NCBI GenBank assembly: GCA_964019055.1
Contig: OZ025207.1
Span: forward strand, 3,441,001 to 3,505,000
DNA length: 64,000 nucleotides
DNA from: Anthopleura xanthogrammica
Lineage: Eukaryota; Cnidaria; Anthozoa; Actiniaria; Actiniidae
Direction: 5' to 3'
Shown: piece by piece, positions 1 through 11,600 of the stretch
How positions within the stretch are numbered: the stretch's first letter is position 1
Layout of the letters: the number at the start of each line of letters is the position of its first letter
Program-made: the position numbers and the translations under genes
The notes under the pieces: generated by a model
Seen by the model: only the letters and a program-made list of their open reading frames with translations
Told to the model about the DNA's origin: nothing
The model's database searches: none

Positions 1-418
1 CAGAAATCACCAGTAAACGGACCTTAAACGGTAAAAGTTAGTAGTTTCCTCTGCTACGTAGCTACTGTTTATTTATAGATATATAAACGCATATTCCTCC
101 TTAAATAAAGCTGCTATTGCATTGTATTCTATTGTATTTTAAATTTTGTCATCCTTCTAGTAGTTTATATAGGCGGTAGAAACTGCTGCTCAAAAATATA
201 CTCAGATTCTGTTGCTTTACAATTTTAAAAGAAAGATTATCACTTTTTTCAAGTTCGTTTAGTTTGGTAAGCTTCAATGTTTGCCAGTAAACGTGCCCGT
301 CACAGGACGCGAATGAAATAATATATCAGTCAAAATGGTTAGCGATGCTTCCATATCTTAGTTTGAGGGTTACTAGCTTTCATTTTCAAGCAAATGAAAG
401 CGAATCAAATTAAATCTC

Positions 419-638
419 TAAAGGCTTGAAAACACGGTGCAACATTGCGTGCAACATTACATGCAACATCACACTAAAATATAAAAATTTGAACGTCTGT
501 TTTATTTTATTTTTATTATCCTTGTAAATTAAGTGGAAAACTCGAGATTTTCTCTGATTTGGCTGCTGAAATAGTACAGTAATCATAATGTTGCAAGCAA
601 TGTTGCAGGGAATATTACACCGTGTATCTGAGCCTTAA
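419..638. mobile_element. Harbinger-like MITE with TAA target duplication
   Basis: A 214-bp foldback element at 422-635 has imperfect terminal inverted repeats of about 45 bp. The ends read AGGCT...ACACGGTGCAACATTGC on the left and the matching GCAATGTTGC...ACCGTGT...AGCCT on the right. It is flanked by TAA at 419-421 and 636-638. A 3-bp TWA duplication is typical of PIF/Harbinger elements, so that assignment is an inference. It has no coding capacity. Confidence 0.65.
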
Positions 639-1489
639 ACAGCTGTATCTGCAGTGACTGTCTAGCTTGAGTTGAATGAATATTGTAATCAGTTATTTCT
701 CTCCATCGTGGAAAAGACTTGATGCGTTTTTTTTACCCTTGCATCGGATTTTTTTTACCGAGTTTAGGGCAGTTTAAAAATAGATTTAAACTTCAAACTG
801 CATTTTTGTTTTCCTTTCAAGAGACGGGAATTTTGTGATTACCTAATAAAATATCAAGCAAAACTCAGTCTTAATCGAATTCATATTTGGACTATTTGAC
901 AGAAGCCTTTTATTAAACTCTTTCCTACGCAAACTTAAATACACGTCTGATCTGACCTATCAGTCTCATCGATTATCCTCTGTTTACTGCGTTTCTATGA
1001 CAACAAGGCATCACATGTTATATTGAATGTCATACTTCCGGGTTCAGAGATGGGTTTTCTTACATCCCTAGACACTAGTTTTTTATTACATGATATTTTG
1101 ATATTTTTGAATATATATATTGTTTTTCTTATTTACTACTATTTTTTATTCTCTTTCGCTAATTCTGAAGCATTTTTTGCTTGTAAACGAGATAAGTGTA
1201 CGACTTTCTGTTAACATTTAAGCAGTAAATAAAGAGCCGATTTTGGATGAAGGTTAATTAATTAGTTCCTTAGAGCTGTCTAACAAGTTGACCTTGTTAC
1301 AGCGCTTTAACTATATTCTTCAATTGCACGTTATACGTCATTGCGGCCTCTCGGAGGATCGTTGGTGCCATTCGATGCCATTTAACAAAAGATTTCTCAT
1401 TAGAAACTTTTCTTAAGGGTCCCAAAATGGCCGCTGTGTTTATGTGTTTTGACTCTCTAGGAATGTTTGCATTCCATCAATTTAAATGA

Positions 1490-1734
1490 GATATTTTGTA
1501 TGACCTCGGCATTCAAATGGCTTCCATAACACTCAAATGGTTTACTTATCATTTAAGTGACATACCGGCACGCCACCGACACTCAAATAACGGCTGGTTT
1601 ACAAAAATGAGATATTTATTATGATCTCAACATTCAAATGGCTTCCATAGCACTCAAATGGTTTACTTATCATTTAAGTGACATACCGGCATGCCACCGA
1701 CATGCACTCAAATAATGGCTGGTTTACACTTGAC
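1490..1734. repeat. Two-copy tandem duplication of about 120 bp
   Basis: Both copies begin GAGATATTT and carry CATTCAAATGGCTTCCATA, CACTCAAATGG and CATTTAAGTGACATACCGGCA in the same order, ending in GGCTGGTTTAC. They differ at scattered positions. Short degenerate relatives (ACTCAAATGGTTTCTGTGAC) recur at about 2278-2330. Confidence 0.75.
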
Positions 1735-2250
1735 ATAAGGCATAAGCACAGACATAAGCATAAGAATTGTTATGTTGTGTCGGTTCACGCTTGTATTTTT
1801 TTCGACATAAGCAGAAGCATAGAAACATTTCCATTTTCTTATGCTTGGTATCCTTAAGGTCCTGTTACACTGTGCAATTTTCTCAGCAACTTGTCTCTCG
1901 ATCCTTAAAAATGTAGCGTTGCAGGTTGCCGAGGTGAGGTGTTACATTGCAACACGATCTCAGTAACTTGCAGCGACTTGAAAAATATGCCTTAAAATTG
2001 CGAGAAATGTTGCTGGAAGGGTGATACACTGTACAATGGCGTTGCCAGTTGCAGCAATCCGTTACGAAAAGTAGAACTGAGTTCTACTTCCTACAACGCC
2101 ACGCGCAACAACAAAAAACGCGAGACAACCCCTGTTACACTGTGCAATTCTCCAGCAACTTTTCTCGCAATGTCGTTGCAGGACAAGTTGCTGGGAAAAT
2201 TGCACATTATAACAGGGGCTTTATGCTTATGTCAAGTGTCGAAACCAGCC
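1727..2250. mobile_element. Nested foldback elements
   Basis: The outer ends are inverted: ACACTTGACATAAGGCATAAGC near 1735 faces GCTTATGTCAAGTGTCGAAACC near 2225-2246. Inside are two copies of a second foldback with ends CCTGTTACACTGTGCAAT, at 1861-2039 and 2129-2218. The second copy is a nearly complete 90-bp palindrome. A short hairpin, AAGTAGAACTGAGTTCTACTT, lies near 2070-2090. No protein is encoded. The outer boundary is uncertain because GGCTGGTTTAC also ends the neighbouring tandem repeat. Confidence 0.6.
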
Positions 2251-2471
2251 TTAACCGCCAAGATTGCTCTTGTGGCACTCAAATGGTTTCTGTGACACGT
2301 AAATGGTTTCCACGACCATGACACTAGAATGGCTTCCAACCAGAACCAATCTAAAACCCTTGCGCATATCAACCAATCACAGTCCTTCATCAATGACGAT
2401 ATTGAAAGCTATTTAGCAGTCTCAATGGTCACGTTTCCAATACTTTGTCGTTGCAGGCGAAAGATCTAACA

Positions 2472-5400
2472 ATGCCTGGACTGCCGAACATCCAACCCAA
2501 CATTGCTTACTTGAAGACTCCGCAAGCAATTTTGAAGATTGTTCAAATCGTAAGTGCGTGAGGGACTTTCTAGAAGACTGGACGTGAGGGGTCTAGGGGA
2601 GGAAGGGATGGACAGATGACAGATACACTCCCCTGCCTTCAAACAATATTGCTTCAAGTCGTGGCATTTGGGTCAGTTTCTATACATTTACTGTATTGTT
2701 GACCCAAATGCCTCGACTTGAAACAATAGGCAATGTGCATCAAGCTCACAAAGCACTCTGGGAAAGTGGGTTCTTTAAAAATGTAACAGGGAAATCAAAG
2801 GAACTATCAGAAAAAAATTACTCTGTTATTTTCGTCTGCTGAAATCCTTTTATTTCCATAGAAAATGTCGGAGGAAAAATTATCAGATTAATTTTTAGAT
2901 GAGCCAAAAAAGCGTAAGAACTCACTTTCCCATCATGCTTTGTGCTATAATTTGGAGCTCATGTACATTGGCTATTGCCGACTTATTTCACTATGACGTC
3001 ACATCAAAACAATCTATTGTTTTAGCGCTAAGGATCATGGTCGCCAGAGGGGGCAAAATAGCAAAAAAAAAAATTAAATCACAATAAAATTTGGTTTATG
3101 ATATAGCGGAAAGTTAAAGCAGCTAAATATTACACTAAATATCCCGAACGAAAGAAGATTTAGCCTAAATTTCTATTATCCTTGTCCAATTGTTTGAAGG
3201 CAATTCACCATTTTCCATACATCGATTCAGTGGTCACAGACAAAGCATTCAATCGAGGCTCCAAGGTAGTTTCAAAGAATTATTTAAATTTGAACCTTAC
3301 AGCCTCGACTGAATGATTTGTGTTTGACCAGTGGACCAATGTATGGAAAAAGGATAATAGAGTTTAAGTCTCATTCACCACTTTCACATCCCCATAATGC
3401 TTTGCGTTTTTGGGGGGCAACAACGAGACAAAATCGTTAATATAACCGTGAAGATTAATAAGAATTGAAGAAAAAAACATCTAAAAAAAACACTTATGCA
3501 TCTATGATATAGATTCTATCAGAATTGACAAAATCGAGAAAGAAAGAAATTTGAACAGGTTTACGAGTAAAAGTCATGACATTTCTTGGTAAGTCCATAC
3601 ATTGTCTGTAACACCAGACGTTTCATTCTCCCATGCGTGTGGAATTAACTCTGGATACTGGATTTTTCAATGATAATAGCAAATATACCCAAAATCTCCA
3701 CGAAAATTTTTGAATTTTCAAATAATTTTTTGCTATTGTTGCCCCCCAAAACGCAAAGTATTATGGGAATGTGTTCTACCATCAAATAATCCATAGATAC
3801 CTTGCGATCACGACGGGAACCCAGGTTCCTACTCAAGGCTTCCTTTAACGTAGATCTGTTTTGTGTTTATTCAGGTCACATTGTTGATTGCTTTTTCTTG
3901 CATCACGGACTGCTGCGATGGAGGGAATCCTTATACCAGCTCTGAACGCGGTTATGGCACTAGTTATAACACCATCCATAATAAATGGGCTGACATAGTA
4001 AAATTAGCGTATCCACAAGAGAAGGTGACAGGATCAGACATTTCTAACTACAACAGAAATACATCTTTCTTCTTGGCTGTCACCATTTTTGGCTGGCTGT
4101 TGGTCGTCTTCTTTTTTGCTTTTTTCTTTCTCAGATTTCATGAGAGATTCAAGCAAATTGATTGGGAAATGGTGGTAAGTCAGGGCTCAAAATAACGGCC
4201 AGTCATATGCCGGTCAAGTCCGGCGTATGATATTTAAATTAATAAATTTTTTTCAAATATAACCGGTCAACATGTCCGTTCAAAACCGTATTTGACCAGT
4301 CAAGTACCAAATTTGGTTATTTTGAGCCCTGTAAGTTATTCTTGTATGATTAGAAAACGTTTTGACATTCCTTGAGTACTATTGTTTTATTTCAATTGTT
4401 TTATTTACCGCTTGGTAAGAACAGGATCTTGGCAGTAGAATGGGTTTCGGACTCGCTTCTAAGACTCCAAAGGCTCTCTCGCTCCAGGCCTTCTCGGTCG
4501 TAGGTGTCGACCGAGAAGCATTGGAACGAGAAAGCATTTGGACGAACCCAGAGTACCGATTGTATCAATGTGAATTTGATTCAAAGAAATGACTAATATT
4601 TAATGGAAATAACACGCGGTCTGAAAAAGGAAATTATTACACTCAAGATGAGTATAGGTTGCTTGTTATCAATCGGCTGAATGAATTTCAAATCTCATTA
4701 TCAGCCTTCAATGAAGGGCAAACACTGCCCGTCATGTGCTATCAACCAGAGAGTATTCTATTATTTGGTATCAATCAGCTGAATGAATCTCATTACCAGC
4801 CTACAATGACAGGCAAACACTGCCCGTCATGTGCTATCAACCAGAGAGTATTCTATTGCCTGGTATCAATCAGCTGATTAAAATTCCACTTGAGACCGGA
4901 AATGACGTCATTGTCGGCAATATATTGTGCACTCTTTCTTTGGCTCACAGAAATCGTTTCATTTTTCGTGATAGGAAATGATCATCAGCATTGTGTGGTC
5001 TGTGTTGCTGTTACTGTGCTGTTCACTCATGGGGAGCATCTCTAGCACAGCTTTAAGGGCAACTGGCATGGTCACTAGGACCCCTGTAAAAAGTCCATAC
5101 GTGAATACGATGGTCACTGGTGTGGTTAGTATTACGTCATACTTTACTACAATGTAACGCACACTGTGATAGGTCCAATACACTATAATACACTTACAAT
5201 TACAATCGTTATCAGTGCGCATGCGATTTTATCCCGAATTTCACACCTTCTTTTGTTTAAACCTTTTGTTTTTAACTAAGCAAAAGAAGGTGAGAAATTT
5301 GGGATAAAATCGCATGCGCACTGATAACGATTCTTAAACTGTGAATTGGCTTATAGCGCACGTGGAATCGTACAACTGGCAACAGAATTAGAATTTTGGT

Positions 5401-6250
5401 GGACGTCAATCAAAGTGTTTTCATGTCACGCAGTTTTCAAGGGCACGTGCCTATGGAATGTCATGGAAACACCTTGAAGCCATTGCAAAATCTACTTCGT
5501 CGCGACGATTCCTCGCGTGCGATTCCACTGAACTGCACTACACCACAACGCACTTAGTACCGTACGCTACTATATCTATCCTTCACTGCACTGTTCTACT
5601 CTAACCGCTCGTGCACTACGCTACACGGCCAATGCACTGGACTACGCCACAGTACATGAAGTCAACCAACATATGCACCTCGACTTTGATACTAATTGCA
5701 CTACAACATTCCTTACAATAAATATTAGTCATAAACTCTACTTTTTCTATCCTCTGAATGTTAGGTTTTTGGTTTCTTCTCTTTGATTGCTTTCGTCGTC
5801 GACGCCGCCTTAAAATTCCGGGAATTTTGGTCCAAAAGAAAAGCTGGTGGTCATGACAACGGTTCTACCAATAATCCAGTCATACACAAGGTATCTGAGG
5901 CACCTGGGCCGTCTGCATTGACGGCACAAGACCAGATACAGACACAGGTCCCTCCTACACAGAAATTTGAAGCTCCACCGAGGTATGATGCAGTACTCCC
6001 AGGACAGATGCCCAATACTGCTGGACAGACAGTCCCATACGCTGCAGGGGGGCAAGCAGCAGTCGTGTACCCTTCAGGACAACAATATCCAACCGCTTCA
6101 GGACAGCAATACCCAACCGCTTCAGGACAGCAATACCCAACCGCTTCAGGACAGCAATACCCAACCGCTTCAGGACAGCAATACCCAACCCCTTCAGGAC
6201 AACAATATCAAACCGCTTCAGGACAGCCAGTAATGTGGCAAATGGCTTAA
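2472..6250 (+). CDS. MARVEL-domain four-pass membrane protein with repetitive tail
   Basis: Exons 2472-2549, 3875-4174, 4975-5124 and 5765-6250 join in phase 0 throughout to give 337 residues. The first exon has a clean ATG and ends at a gtaagt donor. The other junctions are tattcag/gtaagt, gatag/gttagt and gttag. Four hydrophobic helices are visible at about 20-40, 90-113, 129-150 and 175-193, the MARVEL layout (MAL/plasmolipin/CMTM/synaptophysin-like membrane organisers of vesicle and apical traffic). An NTS sequon at residue 88 lies in the first loop. The long cytosolic tail is rich in Pro, Gln and Tyr, with a PPRY motif at 247-250 (WW-domain type) and six SGQQYPTA octapeptides at about 280-327. 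The tail recalls that of synaptophysins only in style. The exact subfamily cannot be fixed. An in-frame GTG at 3863 is not the start, because it lies in the splice acceptor. Confidence 0.82.
2644..2735. mobile_element. Short foldback element in intron 1
   Basis: CAATATTGCTTCAAGTCGTGGCATTTGGGTCA is mirrored by TGACCCAAATGCCTCGACTTGAAACAATA about 30 bp later. Together they make a 90-bp near-palindrome within the first intron of the MARVEL gene. Confidence 0.6.
3172..3362. mobile_element. Foldback MITE in intron 1
   Basis: The left arm (TCTATTATCCTTGTCC, then CCATACATCGATTCAGTGG and CATTCAATCGAGGCT) is matched in reverse by the right arm (AGCCTCGACTGAATG, CCAGTGGACCAATGTATGG, AAGGATAATAGAG). 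It has no coding capacity. Confidence 0.65.
3385..3775. mobile_element. Foldback MITE in intron 1
   Basis: Inverted ends CCATAATGCTTTGCGTTTT-GGGGGGCAACAA (left) and TTGTTGCCCCCCAAAACGCAAAGTATTATGG (right) enclose about 300 bp of AT-rich unique sequence. It lies just upstream of the exon 2 acceptor. Confidence 0.65.
4176..4336. mobile_element. CAGGG/CCCTG foldback element at the exon 2 donor
   Basis: A 151-bp element at 4181-4331 has ends CAGGGCTCAAAATAACGG and GGTTATTTTGAGCCCTG. It directly abuts the exon 2 donor (GTAAGT at 4175-4180). TAAGT flanks both ends, at 4176-4180 and 4332-4336. CAGGG...CCCTG termini with a short duplication resemble hAT-type elements; the 5-bp duplication fits only some hAT groups, so the superfamily is tentative. 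Confidence 0.65.
4442..4549. mobile_element. Foldback repeat in intron 2
   Basis: GGGTTTCG...GCTCTCTCGCTCCA..CTTCTCGGTC faces GACCGAGAAGCATTGGAACGAGAAAGC...CGAACCC. It is a 108-bp imperfect palindrome. Confidence 0.5.
4655..4880. repeat. Two-copy tandem duplication of about 110 bp
   Basis: The block TATCAATC(G/A)GCTGAATGAAT...CAGCCT(T/A)CAATGA..GGCAAACACTGCCCGTCATGTGCTATCAACCAGAG occurs twice in tandem in intron 2. Degenerate single copies of parts of it are seen at about 31755-31810 and 34390-34470, so it belongs to a dispersed family. Confidence 0.7.
5210..5332. mobile_element. Foldback MITE with about 50-bp inverted repeats
   Basis: AATCGTTATCAGTGCGCATGCG followed by ATTTTATCCC(G/A)AATTTC and ACCTTCTTTTG is mirrored almost perfectly by the right arm, with a loop of about 20 bp. 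It lies in intron 3 of the MARVEL gene, 86 bp after exon 3. The AGTGCGCATGCG core recurs alone at about 32717. Confidence 0.7.
6074..6217 (+). repeat. Six 24-bp in-frame coding repeats (SGQQYPTA)
   Basis: The 24-bp unit TCAGGACAGCAATACCCAACCGC is repeated six times in phase in the last MARVEL exon. The central copies are identical and the outer ones diverged (CAATATCC, CCC, CAAACC). A seventh partial copy (SGQP) follows. Because the unit is a multiple of three, copy-number change keeps the frame open. Confidence 0.9.
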
Positions 6251-6355
6251 AGTAGGCAAGGTGATAGACATACCAATAGCTAACTGCAATAACGAATATG
6301 ACCATGGGTGGATCCAGGAGTGGTGAAGGGGGTGGCTAGTCCCTCCTTTTGCACA

Positions 6356-6361
6356 AATAAA
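6356..6361 (+). terminator. Candidate poly(A) signal of the first MARVEL gene
   Basis: AATAAA lies 106 nt after the TAA stop. It is the first canonical hexamer downstream. Another AATAAA is near 6717. Confidence 0.4.
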
Positions 6362-8677
6362 AAGATGTATCTCTGACATTTATCTGGATAAACTTCTTCA
6401 AGCCCTCAAATTGAATTTCTGGTAATTTGAGACATACCAACATTTTTTCAACATTTTCCTTCTACCATTTTAAGGGTTTACCCCACTTTTAAAAATCCTG
6501 GATCCGCCCTGGTATGACGTCATCATCCAAGGTAGGTAGATGTAGCTGTATTCATTGGCCTCACTAGTAAACATACGAGAAGCCACTAGGAATACCAGAA
6601 GCCTCTAAATTTCGTCGGTTCAACAGTGTAAGGGTGTATAGTTGTCCAGCACACTGCAGTGGAACACTGGTTTGTTTGCCTCCGGGAGTGTCCATTGGTG
6701 CATGGGACAACCCAAGAATAAATCTAAATTTGAATTAGGTAAGTCAGATCTGGATAATTGAATGAATTGCAAATTTCTGGATCTGCCCCTGGCCTCTCCG
6801 TTCTAGAATTGCTAGTTTTGGCTTCTCTTTTTCACCTCCTTTCCTCCCTCCCTTGTTTAACGAGGCTCCTGTTATAGGTAGACGCTCAGCAAGGCCAATA
6901 GAGGCAAGAGGAAAGTGTTTCATTCAGTTTTCAAGTTAGCTCACAGAGGGTTGATATAGAAGTAAATATGGACAGACAGACAGACAGTTGAGGTAAGACT
7001 GACCATAGATTCTTAAAAAAAAACACAAAAAAAGCCCTTAAAATTCACAGCTAGTTTTTATGGTGATTCACTGTATTCCTAGTTCTAATGCAACATTAAT
7101 ATCTGAACATGTTTAAACTTAACATATGTTAGCTGCAGCTTAGATCAACATATTTAGCCTTAAAAAAACTCCACAATGAATGGAGGAGTATAATATGATA
7201 TAATTTAGCCTTTTTTGGAGTTCCTCATTGCATTGCTTCATGGGGCTGTTTTAGGGTACACTTTACAATTTCATGGTGTTTTCTTGGCTTGAAGCATAAA
7301 ATATCAACTGGCCAATGATGCATCCCTCAAAACAACTCCACGATGCAACACATTTCTACAACTCCAGTAAGGATAATATAAATGTTACAAGCATCATTAA
7401 GACATTATAAATGTAGAGGATTCAAGAGTGCAATGGATGCTAAAATTGTATGTTTTATAGCCAGTATGGAGATGTTCCCTTCCCCTCCCCCTTCTTGGAA
7501 AGAAAATATTTTAACATTTTCTCCCCAGGGGTGGAGGGAGAAGAAAACTATGTATACAATTTTATATTTAGTAGTTCTACTTTAAATTGGATTTTTGTAG
7601 GATGGTATATCATTACCAAAAAGATTGTTATCAATGAAATATCAGTTCTTAACCAATCTGAGTGTGCATATATACATGTAGCAAGGTGACAAAGCTGGCT
7701 GTGCATGCAAAGATGCCATCATCACTGTGCTCTGTGCACTAATACAGCACAGTTCTCGACAAATCAGAGTGTGCATAGCAAAGTTGGCTGTGCATGCAAA
7801 GATGACATCAGCACCCTGCTCTGTTCACTAATACAGCACAGCCATTGACCAATCAGAGTGTGCATAGCAAAGTGACAAAGCTGGCTGTGCATGCGAAGAT
7901 GACATCAGCACTGTGCTCTATTCACTAATACAGCACAGTCATTGACCAATCAGAGTGTGCATAGCAAAGTGACAAAGCTGGCTGTGCATGCGAAGATGAC
8001 ATCAGCACCGTGCTCTGTTCACTAATACAGCACAGTCATTGACCAATCAGAGTGTGCATAGCAAAGTGACAAAGCTGGCTGTGCATGCGAAGATGACATC
8101 AGCACTGTGCTCTGTTTACTAATACAGCACAGTTATCGACCAATCAGAGTGTGCATAGCAAAGTGACAAAGCTGGCTGTGCATGCAAAGATGCCATCATC
8201 ACTGTGTTCTGTTCACTAATACAGCACAGTCATCAACCAATCAGAGTGTGCATAGGAAGATGGCTATACTAGTATACTGGTATAATAAAATAAGGTACAA
8301 GTGCATTTATACTTTATACAGTGTATTATCCAATAGAATGGATTACAATATTCAATGACCTATAAAACACCCACGGCAGATAACTTAAACACACGCACAC
8401 GCACAAACTAAAAAAAGGTTTTCTCTCCTAACAAGGCAATGTTCGTAGTTTTACACGTCCATCTAAACAATGATGATGTCCAAGATAGGCTTTAGTCTCA
8501 AAACAACAAGCAGCATACCAAAGTCCAGGACCAAAAATCATGGTGCTCAGATGTAACACAAGCCCTTTACACAAGCCCATTTTTCCACCATGTTTGACAA
8601 GTACTTTACCCATTTCTTTGCTTTTGTCCTTTTTTACATACAATGGAAATATTTAGATCAATTAATCAGCTCACACA
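6362..8677. other. Gap between the two convergent MARVEL genes
   Basis: No exon was recognised. It contains probable 3' UTR sequence of both genes, unique AT-rich sequence, and the 97-bp tandem array at 7682-8260. A CAGACAGACAGACAG tract lies near 6974. Confidence 0.5.
7682..8260. repeat. 97-bp tandem array, about six copies
   Basis: Starts of GACAAAGCTGGCTGTGCATG at 7874, 7971, 8068 and 8165 give an exact 97-bp period. More divergent copies lie to the left. Each unit contains GATGACATCA, TAATACAGCACAG and ACCAATCAGAGTG. The last is an excellent CCAAT-box (NF-Y type) sequence. Confidence 0.88.
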
Positions 8678-11600
8678 CTAAAATGGCTCGGCACCAGGGG
8701 GAGGCGCTGCTCTACTTGAACGGTTCTTAATGAAGAAGAAGACGCCGTCGATAATAAACAGAACAGTGGCCAGAATACCAAAAGCCTGCGAAAGAGATTA
8801 TTAGATATCAATTAATGAAAAGTTAGGCCTGTGCATGAAACCTGACCCTCCCCCCCCAAAAAAAAACAACTTTAAATGTTATCAAACTCTGAACCAACAT
8901 GAATCTCTGTGCTGATCTTATTGAGAGGTACTTATTGAGAAGAACTTATTAAGCACCACACATGATTCAAAATACAGTACTTCTGCTTGCCATGGCAAAG
9001 AATGTCTATCATGCTGCCTCAGGTTTGCTTAGTTGGTAGGGCACCTGCCTGTTGTGCTGTGAGGAGACCATGAGTTCAAGCCTCAGCCAGAACAAAACTC
9101 GGGGTCTTAAATGTCTAAATACAAGGTGCTGCCTTCCCTCTTAAAATATATTCAACTGGTTAGACCTTTGCTATGGCTTGGATGACCACATCAGCTTGTG
9201 CCCCTTGTTAACCATAAGTTGTGACTGTATATCACTCTCTAAGTAAAGTCAATTTAGTGCAGTCATACCAAGACTGCATTAAATTTTACAGCTAATTTAC
9301 GTCGCACGTGATTAATATCTTGAATGTTTTGATTGGAGTTTCAGGCGGCTTCTTTTGAAATTCCAAATCTGGGCGCCAATTATGATCAAAACTCTGGCAA
9401 CTCAAAATATTTTTATTTAAAAAAAATAATATTTTGAAGTTAATACTTAGCGATGTGGTTTGCAAGTGAATTCTTTTGGAAAATATTTTAGAATCATTCA
9501 TGATAGCAGGTCCAAAACCTAATATTTGACTGAAATTTTTTTGGAATATCAGAGCAATTGATGGGAGGTTTGAAATGTTAATATGAAGACTTGAAAACTA
9601 CATTTGAATTCTTGGATTTACTGGTCACGTGTGACGTAAATTAGCTGTAAATATTGTGAACTGCTTCAGTGTGCAATACTTAGATTGCATAGGCAACACA
9701 ATGATAGTGGTACTAACAATAGTTACACAGTAGGCTATAGATGACGGCCTATTTTATCATAATACCTACCCCTGCGGCTTGTATGTTTCCACATTTTTCC
9801 ACGGTGCAGAACAGAACGTAGCCACGGGCTGGTTTTAGGTGTTCCTCGTGTGTTCTATAATATTCAACAGCAGCCAGGACAAGTGCTGATGCCAGTAGGA
9901 GCAAAACTGCAGTAACGACTGAGTACACCATCAGCTAGGAAAACAAAAACAAAAAAGGTTTAAAAAGAAATTAAAAAGAACTGTAGCTAGTATCCCAAGG
10001 AACATAGCTATAACACTGAGTTTACTCCCCAGCTTTCCTTCAGCAACATAACAGGCTAAAAAAAGAGTTTTTGGTTCATTGGCTTGGTGTCATTTTTTTG
10101 GGGGGTTTGGCAGTTTTGGGCTTCAATACGACACTGGAAAACAGTCATTTTTTTAAGTTTTGGGCTGAGATCCATGTCTGGGGGAACTAGTCTAACAATT
10201 TAATTGATTGATGGCAGGCTATTTCGATTTTGATCAGCGCGTAGCAATGAAATCAGTGGTAATATTTGGGTAGAACAAAACATGACTCATAGTTCTGTCT
10301 TAGTAACTATCTAAATAGCATATAGTTGTTATGCTCATGCATCACTAGTAAAAACCGGGATTAACTTAAATTTACCTATTGCACATCTGACAATATTCTC
10401 AGTATAGATTATACGAGGTGAGCTGTTTGCAGTGATCAAAAAAATTATAGTTTGAGTGATGCGTCTTGAAGTTATAAAGGTTTTTTTCTTGTCGTATGAT
10501 ATCACGGGAGTCATATGTTGGTTGTTCCTTGCAACTTGAAAGACTCAAATATGGTAAGGCGCAGAAAAACAAGCAACAAAATTATGCAACTGGTTGCGCA
10601 ACATTGTTGCAGTGTGAATGTTGTTCCTATTACCACCCTGTGCTCAACAAATTTTAATTATTGCAGACATTAGAAAGCACTTCTACTTCTGCAACGAAGT
10701 TGCACAACAAAATTTAGTTAGTGTACATACCACTAGGTCCCAGTTAAAATTCAATCTGTGGTTTAAGTTTGCGGCAAAGACTAGAAAAATGATAAGGACA
10801 ATAAGCCATGATGTAATAGTTGCAAAGTAGAAAAAATCGTATCTTCCCCCATAGGATTTGTCGACATGCGAAGATGTGAATCCTGTGAGTGATGCGAAGG
10901 CAATCAGCAGTAAAATCTATGAGGAAAAAAGACAGCATTTTGTTACAAAAAAGTTTCCATGATAATTTAAAAGTAGTTCCGTAAAATATCCATACCTCCC
11001 CCATGGAGGAGGATTGGAATTCCCAAGGGGTGGGGAGGGTGTGAGGAGGGTAAATTGTATAGTACCAGAAAACATCCATACCTCCCCCATGGAGGGGGAT
11101 TTGGAATTTCCAAGGGGCCGGGAGGGTCTGAGGAGGGTATATTGTGTAGTTCCAGAAAATATCCAAACCTTCCCTTCAAGGGTGATTTGAATTTTCAAGG
11201 GGTGGGGAAAGTCTGAGGGGAGCATATTGTGTGCTTCTAGAAAATATCATTCATTCATTTTAGGCTGTTATTCCAAAGAAGATTAAAGGGGCACTTAAAC
11301 GAAAATCAATGAAAATTGGAAATGACTTGAAACTTGGTTAAACCTATCTATATGGCTCTAATAGTATCCAAGCAACATATTTTCTTCACAGTTAAAAGTG
11401 GTGGGTAAAAATTGTTCATTTTTTTCAGCATCTAAATTGTGAGTAAATGACGTCATTTACTCAACCCTATTGTTCTTTTACCTTTTGAACCAAAATTTCT
11501 CAACTGCAAGTGGCTCCCAGGCTAAGATTTTCGCAAATCTGGTTTTCCTGATCATAATTGAGTAATATTATCCTCAAATATTTGAATTATTCGGACTTTT

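Larger units (their letters stand above)
1..2471. other. Intergenic, upstream of the first MARVEL gene
   Basis: No coding exon was recognised. The stretch holds the MITE at 422-635, a 120-bp tandem duplication at 1490-1734, and nested foldback repeats at 1727-2250. The last 200 bp before 2472 should contain the promoter and 5' UTR of the MARVEL gene, but no clear core promoter element stands out. Confidence 0.6.

Noticed and set aside
3863..3874. GTG-started frame as the N-terminus of the first MARVEL gene
   Set aside because: These bases are the tattcag acceptor; exon 1 at 2472-2549 supplies the start and joins in phase.
5955..6305. Antisense and alternate-frame repeat peptides over the MARVEL tail
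   Set aside because: They arise from the 24-bp coding repeat read in other frames; the spliced MARVEL frame explains the region.
9020..9090. Possible tRNA gene
   Set aside because: Same reason: tRNA-like promoter boxes, but poor stem pairing and a SINE body downstream.
10744..11225. Overlapping minus-strand frames rich in PPP and GGGMD
   Set aside because: They mix real exon 2 sequence with the 86-bp intronic tandem repeat in other frames.
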